From the NCBI RefSeq assembly GCF_001667945.1, contig NZ_LZJK01000053.1, positions 1-64,000 on the forward strand: a stretch of 64,000 nt of DNA, in the 5' to 3' direction. The DNA is from Mycolicibacter sinensis. Its GTDB lineage: Bacteria > Actinomycetota > Actinomycetes > Mycobacteriales > Mycobacteriaceae. Of the stretch, positions 57,342 to 64,000 are shown one piece after another. Position 1 is the first letter of the stretch. Every line of letters starts with the position of its first letter. A program made the position numbers and the translations under genes. The notes under the pieces were generated by a model, which saw nothing but the letters and a program-made list of their open reading frames with translations, had not been told where the DNA came from and did no database searches.

Positions 57342-58366
57342 TGCGGCGTGCACCTCCCCGTCGGTTGCTGCCACAACCGGACATTGCGCACCGGCCCGCC
57401 TGGCTGCAATCCGGGAAGCTTGATCGTCGCGTCGCAGATGTAGAAGTTGAAGAAGTCGCCGTAGACACCGGTGCGCCCGATCAGCTTCAGCGCCCGCGGA
57501 ATCTTCTGCAGCAGTTCATCGATGTCGTTGAGCCGGTCCGGCGGCTCTGGCCCGGCCACCGGGAACAGGCTGTGCAACTGCTGCCGGTTGTCGGCCAGCA
57601 GATCGGCCAGATTGCCGGCGGCATTGCCGAATTCGGCGGTGCCGTTGGCCAGGCCGGTGTTGTTCGCGTTCAAGCCCTTGACGAGTTTGTCGAAGTTGTC
57701 GACGGTTTCGTCGAACGTCTGGCGGTGGCGCACCGCGGTGTCGAGCACCACGTTCAGGTTCTTGACCACCTCACCGATCGCGGCATCCCGCTCGGCGATG
57801 TGTGAGGTCAGCTGGGCGGTCTGCTCCAGGATGTCGTTGATGGTGCCGCCCTGGCCCTGGAAGACGGTGACGATAGTCGACGCGATGGTGTTGATCTTGT
57901 CGGGATCCAGCGCACGGAACACCGGCTTGAAGCCACCGATCAAGGCGTCCAGGTCCAGTGCCGGCTCGGTGCGGGACGACGGGATGAATCCGCCGACCGG
58001 CAACCGCTGGTCGGCCCCTTCGCCCTCGCCCCGCTTGAGCTCCAGGTAGCGGTTACCGATGAGGTCGGAGTACCGGATCTGCGCGGTGGTCGACTGGAAC
58101 AGCGGCACGGAACGGTCGACGTTGAAATCCACCACCACCCGACGCCCGCCGTCGACCAGGCGCACCTTTTTGACCTTGCCGATCTCCACGCCGGAGGCGC
58201 GCACGAACTGTCCCTGGCGCAGGCCGCTGGCATTGGTGAATTCGGCCGAATAGCCGGCCGTCCGGTCGAATCGGACCTGGCCGAACACCACGACCAAGCC
58301 GACCGTGAAGAGCAGCAGCACCGAGCCGACGGCGCCGAGTTTGATAGCGGTTCTGGTGATGTTCAT
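57338..58366 (-). CDS. mce1B: Mce1B
   Basis: 342 residues, ATG at 58366 overlapping the mce1A stop (ATGA). Helix (about 9-30), Mce domain (GLRQGQFVRASGVEIGKVKK; QIRYSDLIGNRYLELKRGEG), helical tube, and the closing PVRNVRLWQQPTGRCTPQ nearly identical in style to the M. tuberculosis protein. No proline-rich tail. Confidence 0.96.
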   Translation of the reverse strand: MNITRTAIKLGAVGSVLLLFTVGLVVVFGQVRFDRTAGYSAEFTNASGLRQGQFVRASGVEIGKVKKVRLVDGGRRVVVDFNVDRSVPLFQSTTAQIRYSDLIGNRYLELKRGEGEGADQRLPVGGFIPSSRTEPALDLDALIGGFKPVFRALDPDKINTIASTIVTVFQGQGGTINDILEQTAQLTSHIAERDAAIGEVVKNLNVVLDTAVRHRQTFDETVDNFDKLVKGLNANNTGLANGTAEFGNAAGNLADLLADNRQQLHSLFPVAGPEPPDRLNDIDELLQKIPRALKLIGRTGVYGDFFNFYICDATIKLPGLQPGGPVRNVRLWQQPTGRCTPQ

Positions 58367-59586
58367 GGGTTGATCGTGTTATCCCCGACTTGGCGACCCC
58401 AGACGTAATCAACGGCGAAGGGCGATCCGGTATCAAAGTGGTTGTAGGGCGCTTGGCTGACTCCGGTGTCGGCCACCAGGTAAGGCGCCGGCCAGAAGTC
58501 GTGGGTGATCTCCTGCCAGCAGCCCGGCGCGCCGCCGGGTCCACCGCGGGCGTTGTAACGCGGCAGGTTATCGGGGTAGATGTACGGGTTGGCCGGACCG
58601 ACCAGTTCACTGACCGTGTCGAGCGCGTAACCGTCACCGCCGCCAAGGAATTGGTAGACCTTGGGGGCGCCCTGCGCGAGGTTGCGGATGGCGCAGAACA
58701 ACTCCGGGCTGTACTCGTCCAGCAGCGCCGACACCGGAACCAGATCGGAGAACTGGGCCCGGAAGTACGGCCCGAACCGCTGAGTGACGTCCGCCCCCAG
58801 GTTGCCCACGCCGGCAGCGCCCAGCAGTGCGGCGTCCAGTTCCTTCTGCTGGTTGGTGATCGTCTTGACGGTGACGACCGAGGTGTCCAGGAAGCCGACC
58901 AGGTCCGGCGCGCCGTCGGCGTAGACCTCACCCAGGGTCGCGAAACCCTTGAGGTCGCGGCGGAACGACGGCATGTACGCGTTGGCGTCGTCGAGAATCT
59001 TGTTGCCGTTGACCAGGGATTCGCCGAGCTTGTCGCCGAGCCCGGTCAACGCCTCCGCGGCGGCGTGCAACGTCAGGTTCAGTTTGATCGGGTCGACGTG
59101 CTCGGAGAGGTTGTTGACCGTCTCGAACAGCGTGTTGAGCTCGGTGGTCACCGAGGTCGCGATGATGTGCTTGGCGGTGATGCGCTCCGGTGAGGGGTGC
59201 TCCGGCGCGGTCAGCGACACGTACTTGTTGCCGAACAGCGTGGTCGCCAAGATGTCGGCTTTGACATTCGACGGGATCAGCTTGAGGTACTTCGGGTCCA
59301 CGTCGAGGGTGAACTTGGCCGCCGGCTTGTCGTCGTACTCCGTCGGCGCGATGTTGGCCACCCGCCCGATCTGGACGCCGTTGTACGTGACCGGCCCGCC
59401 CGGGTCCATCACCAGACCGGCACGCGGCGCCACCATGGTCAGCGACGTGGTCTTGGTGAAGGCCCCGCGGAACTGGCCGTACACCAGCCCGGCGATCAGC
59501 GCCAGGACCGCGAAGGTCACCACTCCCGCCACTCGGTATGGCGGGTTATGCACCTTGTTCTGCTTCCCGGTTGCCATGGCCGTCAC
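58363..59586 (-). CDS. mce1A: Mce1A
   Basis: 407 residues from GTG at 59586 (GTGA overlap with yrbE1B), or 404 from the ATG three codons on; M. tuberculosis Mce1A has about 454. Helix (about 20-38), Mce domain (GGPVTYNGVQIGRVANIAPT; ADILATTLFGNKYVSLTAPE), helical tube (LNLTLHAAAEALTGLGDKLGESLVNGN), and a short aromatic C-terminus in place of the longer tail of the M. tuberculosis protein. In M. tuberculosis this protein was linked with host-cell entry. Confidence 0.95.
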   Translation of the reverse strand: MTAMATGKQNKVHNPPYRVAGVVTFAVLALIAGLVYGQFRGAFTKTTSLTMVAPRAGLVMDPGGPVTYNGVQIGRVANIAPTEYDDKPAAKFTLDVDPKYLKLIPSNVKADILATTLFGNKYVSLTAPEHPSPERITAKHIIATSVTTELNTLFETVNNLSEHVDPIKLNLTLHAAAEALTGLGDKLGESLVNGNKILDDANAYMPSFRRDLKGFATLGEVYADGAPDLVGFLDTSVVTVKTITNQQKELDAALLGAAGVGNLGADVTQRFGPYFRAQFSDLVPVSALLDEYSPELFCAIRNLAQGAPKVYQFLGGGDGYALDTVSELVGPANPYIYPDNLPRYNARGGPGGAPGCWQEITHDFWPAPYLVADTGVSQAPYNHFDTGSPFAVDYVWGRQVGDNTINP

Positions 59587-60452
59587 ATCGTCAGGTTGAA
59601 GTTGGGGTCGACGCCGTAGAGCGCCAACGCTGCGAGCAGGACAACCGTGGGCACCGTCACCAGCGACAGTCGCATGGACTGGCCGACGGCGCTGCCGACA
59701 CCGACCGGGCCACCGCTGGCATTGAAGCCGTAGTAGCAGTGGGTGACCATGACCACCACCGCGATCAAAATGGTTTCCAGAAACGACCAGAACACGTCGT
59801 CGGGACGCAGGAAGGTACGGAAGTAGTGCTCGTAGGTGCCCGAGGACTGACCGAAGAACAAGGTGGTGACGATCTGCGGTGAGGCGAACGCCATGATCAG
59901 CGCGAGCGCGTACAGCGGGATGATCACGGTGAAGCCGGCCACGACCCGGGTCGACACCAGGTAGGAGATGGAGTTGATGCCCATCACCTCAAGGGCGTCG
60001 ATCTCCTCGCTGATCCGCATCGCGCCGAGTTCGGCGGTGGCTCCGGCTCCCACCGTGGCCGCCAAGGCGATGCCGGCGTTGACCGGGCCGACGACGCGGA
60101 CGTTGACCAGCGCCGCCGCGAAACCGGTGTAGGTCTCCACCCCGATGTTGCCCAACGAGGTGAAGCCCTGGATCGCGATCAGTGAGCCGCCGGCCAGCAT
60201 CACGAAGCCCATGATGGCCACGGTGCCGCCGATCACGGCCATCGCGCCGGTGCCCATCCCCAACTCGGCGACCAGGCGCAGGGTCTCGGTGCGATACCGG
60301 CGCAGCGCCCAAGGGATCTGCCGCATGGCGGTCAGCGAGAACCAGCCCAGCTGACCGCTCTTCTCCAGGGAGCGCCCTGCGGCCCCGACGTAGCGCTGAT
60401 AGTTCGCGATCAGGCCGGGAAACCGGCCCCGCAGCACTGCCGATGTCGACAT
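59583..60452 (-). CDS. yrbE1B: YrbE1B permease
   Basis: 289 residues, ATG one base after the yrbE1A stop. MlaE family with the loop MRISEEIDALEVMGINSISYLVSTR and the closing CYYGFNASGGPVGVGSAVGQSMRLS. Together with YrbE1A forms the inner-membrane channel of the Mce1 importer. Confidence 0.96.
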   Translation of the reverse strand: MSTSAVLRGRFPGLIANYQRYVGAAGRSLEKSGQLGWFSLTAMRQIPWALRRYRTETLRLVAELGMGTGAMAVIGGTVAIMGFVMLAGGSLIAIQGFTSLGNIGVETYTGFAAALVNVRVVGPVNAGIALAATVGAGATAELGAMRISEEIDALEVMGINSISYLVSTRVVAGFTVIIPLYALALIMAFASPQIVTTLFFGQSSGTYEHYFRTFLRPDDVFWSFLETILIAVVVMVTHCYYGFNASGGPVGVGSAVGQSMRLSLVTVPTVVLLAALALYGVDPNFNLTM

Positions 60453-60453
60453 G

Positions 60454-61257
60454 TCAGGTCCCCGTTCCGAACTTCACGCCGATGGTGGTCAGCACCACGT
60501 TCACGGCGAACAGCGCGAGCACGCAGAGCACCACCGTCTCGTTGACGGCGGTGCCGAGTCCCTTGGACCCGCCCCGAACGGTAAGACCCCGATAACAACC
60601 GACCAAGCCTGCGATAAGACCGAAGACGCTCGCCTTGACGGTTGAGATGACGACTTCGGGCAGGCCGGTCAGCAGCGTCAGCGTGGACAGGTAGGCGCCG
60701 CCGGACACGTTCTGCAGGTAGACACCGAACAAAAAGCCGCCGGCGAGGCCGATCACGATCACCAGCGCGTTGAGCAGCAAGGCGACCACGGTGGCGGCGA
60801 TGACCCGGGGCACCACCAGCCGATGGATCGGGTCGATCCCGAGCACCTCCATCGCGTCGATCTCCTCGCGGATGGTGCGCGCGCCCAGGTCCGCGCAGAT
60901 CGCGGTGGAGCCGGCGCCGGCGACCACCAGCACGGTGACCAATGGCCCCAGCTGCGTAACCGCGGCGATGCCTGCGCCGGCGCCGGAGACGTCGGCAGCA
61001 CCGAACTGCGCCAACAGAATATTCAGGGTGAAGACCAACAGCACGGTCAGCGGGATGGCGACCGCGATGGTCGGAATGATGGCGACGCTGGTGATGAACC
61101 AGCCCTGTTGCAGGGTCTCGCGCCACTGGAACGGCGGCACGAACAGTGCCCGCGCGGTCAGTGCACACATCCGGAAAAACCCGCCGACCATGACCAGCGG
61201 CGGCACCAGCCGGTCACGGGCGAAATCAGCCAGGCGGGGACGTGCAGGAGCCGTCAC
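60454..61257 (-). CDS. yrbE1A: YrbE1A permease
   Basis: 267 residues, GTG at 61257. MlaE family, with TIREEIDAMEVLGIDPIHRLVVPR near residue 130 and CYRGLTVRGGSKGLGTAVNETVV near 215. The 233 bases between this start and the fadD5 stop (61258-61490) contain no gene; in M. tuberculosis the matching gap carries an internal promoter, and this one may too, although no clear hexamers stand out. Confidence 0.96.
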   Translation of the reverse strand: MTAPARPRLADFARDRLVPPLVMVGGFFRMCALTARALFVPPFQWRETLQQGWFITSVAIIPTIAVAIPLTVLLVFTLNILLAQFGAADVSGAGAGIAAVTQLGPLVTVLVVAGAGSTAICADLGARTIREEIDAMEVLGIDPIHRLVVPRVIAATVVALLLNALVIVIGLAGGFLFGVYLQNVSGGAYLSTLTLLTGLPEVVISTVKASVFGLIAGLVGCYRGLTVRGGSKGLGTAVNETVVLCVLALFAVNVVLTTIGVKFGTGT

Positions 61258-61490
61258 AACACCCCCCTCACCGGAGACCCCGCGTTACGACGCAGCAGGG
61301 GATCGCGTCGCACAGTGTCTCTCCGTCCGTCCATGTGTTCCTACGAGACCCGCGTCACCTTAGCGGCCCAACGTGCCGTTGGCGACCATCGGACCATACC
61401 TGATGGCCGCGTGAGAGTGGCATCGATTCGGTGCAACGTGCGCAGGTTTCCTACCGGACAGTAACGTGCCGCCACCTCACCGGTCGTGGT

Positions 61491-63110
61491 CTAGGCGGTA
61501 TCGCTTGCGGCGGTGACCGACTCCGATCCGGGGGCGCTGCCATAGCGGCTCCGCAGCTCGGTCTTGAGCACCTTGCCGGCCGGGTTTCGCGGCAGAGCGT
61601 CGACGATCTCCAACCCTTTCGGGTGCTTATAACGCGCCAGTCGCTCGGTCAGATAGTCGTCGAGATCGGCCAGGACCAGATCCGGCCGGGTGACCGCGGC
61701 GACGGCGATCGGGACCTCGCCCCACCGCTCGTGCGGGCGGCCGATCACGGCGACCTCGGCGATGTCGGGATGACCGGCCAGGACGTTTTCCACCTCGGCG
61801 CAGTACACGTTCTCCCCGCCGGAGATGATCATGTCCTTCTTGCGGTCGACCACCCAGACGTAGCCCTCGGCGTCCATCCGGACCAAGTCCCCGGAGTGGA
61901 ACCAGCCGCCGGCGAAGGCCTCGGCGGTGGCCTCCGGGTTGTTCCAATAGCCGCTCATCAAGGTGGGCGCCCGGTAGACGATCTCACCGACCTCACCGAC
62001 GGCGACATCGTTCATGTTCTCGTCGACCACCCGCGCGGCGACGGTCGGAATGACGGTGCCGACCGATCCGAGCTTGCGGATGGCGTCCTCGCCGAGCAGC
62101 ATGCAGGTGACCGGCGACATCTCGGTCTGCCCGAAAGCCGCCAGGATCTTGGTGCCCGGAAAGGTCTCCGCCATCTGCCGCAGCAGCGCATCGGAGGCCG
62201 GCGCCGCGCCCCAGGACATGGTCCGTAACCGGATGTCGCGCGGCTTGGCCCGTTGTTGGGCGCAGACCGCCTGCCACTGCGCCGGCACCAGGAAGATGCC
62301 GGTGACCTTCTCGGCGGCCAGCACATCGAGCAGTTGACCGGCGTCGAACGCGCCGAGCGCGTTGATCACCGTCGGGATGCCCAGCCACATCCCCGGCAGC
62401 AGGTTGCCGACGCCGGCGATGTGAAAGAACGGCACCCCGATGAACGCGACGTCGCCGGGGCCGGTGCCGGCGGTGTAGAGCGCGGTCATGGCCTGGCCGG
62501 TGAGGTTGGTGTGGGTGAGCACCGCGCCCTTGGGCCGGCCGGTGGTTCCCGAGGTGTACATGATCAGCGCGGGCGAGTCATTGGGGATGTCCACCGGCGC
62601 GTGCGGCTCACCGGTCTCGGTGATCAGGTCCTCGTAGCCGATCAGACCGTCGGTGTCATCGCTGGCCGCATCACCGGCCACCACTACCGTTTCCAGCAGG
62701 CCGGTCAGCTCGCGCACCCCGGCGGCCACCGGCACCAGCGCCGTCTCGGTGATCAGCACCCGCGCCTCGCAGTCGGTGACCAGGAACGCCAGCTCCGGCG
62801 GGGTGAGCCGGAAGTTCACCGGGACGGCGATCGCGCCCAGCATGTTCGCGGCCAGCACCGCCTCGACGAACTCGGTGCGGTTGAGCATCAGGATCATCAC
62901 CCGGTCGCCGAAGCCGACTCCGCGGCGGCTGAGCGCATCGGCCAGCGCGCCGACCCTTTCCCGCAGCTGCGCCCAGGTGGTGGTCTGGCCGAGGAACCGC
63001 AGCGCCGGGGCGTCCGGTTGCATCAGGGCGTGCCGGTCCAGTTGGTTGACCCAGTTCTGGCGTCGCGCGCGGTAGGGCTGCTCGGCGGGATCGACTGTCA
63101 GATGGGTCAA
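61491..63110 (-). CDS. fadD5: fatty-acid-CoA ligase FadD5
   Basis: About 539 residues from a TTG at 63110, which has GGGAG 7 bases upstream; a GTG at 63164 would give 557. Activates fatty acids to acyl-CoA with ATP, in the cytosol, and in M. tuberculosis opens the mce1 operon, so it likely activates acids imported or recycled by Mce1. AMP-binding motifs: LIMYTSGTTGRPKGAVLTHTNL, then FGQTEMSP, GWFHSGDLVRMDAEGYVWVVDRKKDMI and the C-terminal RNPAGKVLKTELRSRY with the catalytic lysine. Highly similar to FadD5 along its length (ARRQNWVNQLDRHALMQPDA near the start). Confidence 0.95.
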   Translation of the reverse strand: MTHLTVDPAEQPYRARRQNWVNQLDRHALMQPDAPALRFLGQTTTWAQLRERVGALADALSRRGVGFGDRVMILMLNRTEFVEAVLAANMLGAIAVPVNFRLTPPELAFLVTDCEARVLITETALVPVAAGVRELTGLLETVVVAGDAASDDTDGLIGYEDLITETGEPHAPVDIPNDSPALIMYTSGTTGRPKGAVLTHTNLTGQAMTALYTAGTGPGDVAFIGVPFFHIAGVGNLLPGMWLGIPTVINALGAFDAGQLLDVLAAEKVTGIFLVPAQWQAVCAQQRAKPRDIRLRTMSWGAAPASDALLRQMAETFPGTKILAAFGQTEMSPVTCMLLGEDAIRKLGSVGTVIPTVAARVVDENMNDVAVGEVGEIVYRAPTLMSGYWNNPEATAEAFAGGWFHSGDLVRMDAEGYVWVVDRKKDMIISGGENVYCAEVENVLAGHPDIAEVAVIGRPHERWGEVPIAVAAVTRPDLVLADLDDYLTERLARYKHPKGLEIVDALPRNPAGKVLKTELRSRYGSAPGSESVTAASDTA

Positions 63111-63197
63111 TTCGGATCTCCCGCTTCGTGACGACACTGTGCGGACGGCGCCGACCCGCTGCACCCGGCTCCGCCGCGTTTGCGATCGACGCTGAGG

Positions 63198-63638
63198 CTA
63201 ACCCGCCGCCAGCTCTTCGGCGCGCCGTTTGAGATTGTCGGCCAGATACTCCAGGGCGTTGTTGACGGCCTTCTTGACCATCGGCTTGGGCACCGCCATC
63301 TCGGTCTCGATGTCCATGTCGACGGTGAGCAGTGAGGTGGCGCCCATTTCGACCACCGAGAACAACTGCTCCTGCTTGGTGAACAGGTCGCCCTGCTGGA
63401 GCACGGTCTGGATCTGGGTGCCGCTCGGGTAGTAGACGGCCTGGATGAAGGTGCCGTCGAAGCCGGAGTACGACGCGTCCAGCCGCAGCTGGCTGGGCCG
63501 GCCGTCGGCGTAGCGGGCCAGCACCCAGATGCCCTTGACCTCGTCGTTCCACTGCGGGTACGCCTCGAAGTCCGCGACGATCCCCATGATGGTGGCGGCG
63601 TCGGCGGCGACTTCGACGGTCTTGCTCACAAGCGGCAC
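63198..63638 (-). CDS. SRPBCC-family protein (Rv0164/TB18.5 homologue)
   Basis: 146 residues from GTG at 63638. START/polyketide-cyclase-like fold (SRPBCC) with an internal hydrophobic pocket; matches Rv0164 in VSKTVEVAADAATIMGIVAD, ARYADGRPSQLRLD and the tail YLADNLKRRAEELAAG. Rv0164 is a known T-cell antigen; the ligand is unknown. It sits directly upstream of fadD5 on the same strand, with about 90 bases between. In M. tuberculosis the mce1 repressor gene (Rv0165c) lies between these two; it is absent here. Confidence 0.9.
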   Translation of the reverse strand: MPLVSKTVEVAADAATIMGIVADFEAYPQWNDEVKGIWVLARYADGRPSQLRLDASYSGFDGTFIQAVYYPSGTQIQTVLQQGDLFTKQEQLFSVVEMGATSLLTVDMDIETEMAVPKPMVKKAVNNALEYLADNLKRRAEELAAG

Positions 63639-63717
63639 CCGCCGAGCATAACCACCGCCGAGACCGGCGTTTTGCAGGCGTCCACTCGCAGTTTGGCTGC
63701 CAAACGTCGGTTTCGCG

Positions 63718-64000
63718 CTACACCTGCGCGGTGGCCAGCAAGGCCCGGATGCCCTCGGGGATCGGCACCGGCCGCCGGGTGCTGCGGTCGACGTAGACGT
63801 GCACCCAATGTCCGAGCGCGGCCAACGGAGCGGCGGTGTCACCGGCGCTGGGGGCCCGGAACACCGCGAGCCGATAGGTGACGCTGCTGCGCCCCAGCCG
63901 GGTGACCGCCAGGCCGACCGCCAGCCGGTCCGGGAAGCCGAGTTCCCCCAGAAAGCGGCAGCCCGACTCCGCCACCACCCCGAGTTCCGGCATCGCGACC
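63718..64000 (-). CDS. acyl-CoA thioesterase-like hotdog protein (Rv0163 homologue), partial
   Basis: The 3' 94 codons are visible; the 5' end is beyond the window. The sequence (VVAESGCRFLGELGFPDRLAVG, then SSVTYRLAVF and WVHVYVDRSTRRPVPIPEGIR) is typical of the second half of 4-hydroxybenzoyl-CoA-thioesterase-type hotdog proteins, including the AVGLAVTRLGRSSVTY strand pair and the closing R-P-x-P-I-P. Hydrolyses an acyl-CoA; substrate unknown. About 80 bases upstream of the Rv0164 homologue in the same direction. Confidence 0.82.
   Translation of the reverse strand, partial: VAMPELGVVAESGCRFLGELGFPDRLAVGLAVTRLGRSSVTYRLAVFRAPSAGDTAAPLAALGHWVHVYVDRSTRRPVPIPEGIRALLATAQV

Overview
The window is high-GC actinobacterial DNA with dense coding, many ATGA/GTGA start-stop overlaps and frequent GTG starts. 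MmpL3, MmpL11, the RicR/MymT copper pair, Zmp1 and two complete mce operons identify a mycobacterium. From 2.4 to 30.7 kb the gene order is that of the M. tuberculosis stretch Rv0211-Rv0183, read in reverse. From 48.6 to 64 kb it is Rv0178-Rv0163, also reversed. It is not M. tuberculosis itself: several genes are absent, inserted or extended. I cannot name the species.

Layout. 0-2.3 kb: a TetR regulator and a 5' remnant of a fadD4-like acyl-CoA synthetase lie between the arms of a perfect 82-bp inverted repeat, followed by a frameshifted FAD monooxygenase. 2.4-8.6 kb: pckA, two linked P-loop proteins, trmB and a NYN-type nuclease. 8.7-21.6 kb: envelope block with mmpL3, an AI-2E-type permease, an LPG-synthase-type membrane protein, a haemophore (Rv0203 type), mmpL11, omamB/omamA and zmp1. 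21.7-30.7 kb: an L,D-transpeptidase, an MFS exporter, ricR with a DUF305 lipoprotein, ilvD, an SPW protein, an O-methyltransferase, mymT and the Rv0185-Rv0183 homologues. 30.7-36.3 kb: an accessory stretch with two SDRs, an alcohol dehydrogenase, a pirin, a phosphodiester-glycosidase protein and a broken Mce-associated gene.

37.3-47.9 kb holds a complete extra mce operon on the + strand (yrbE A/B, mce A-F, one Mce-associated gene, one secreted protein). 48.6-63.1 kb holds the mce1 operon on the - strand (fadD5, yrbE1A/B, mce1A-F, four Mce-associated genes). They converge on a DUF1275 gene. The mce1 repressor gene (Rv0165c) is missing from its usual place beside fadD5, where the Rv0164 and Rv0163 homologues follow directly. 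The orphan Mce-associated genes omamA/omamB, known to support Mce function, lie about 18 kb from the extra mce operon.

The most unusual DNA signals are: (1) two unrelated perfect inverted repeats of near-identical geometry (82 bp with a 720-bp spacer; 88 bp with a 692-bp spacer), each placing an antisense copy of one gene into a neighbour; (2) a 57-bp element, tandem at the 3' end of the Rv0210 homologue and present again 43 kb away at the 3' end of an unrelated secreted protein, in the same reading frame; (3) two matching 17-bp copper operators, ATACCCC-N3-GGGGTAT, one before the DUF305-ricR pair and one before mymT; and (4) a 27-bp palindrome enclosing a -10-like hexamer upstream of mmpL11. 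No rRNA, tRNA, CRISPR array, insertion sequence or phage gene was seen.
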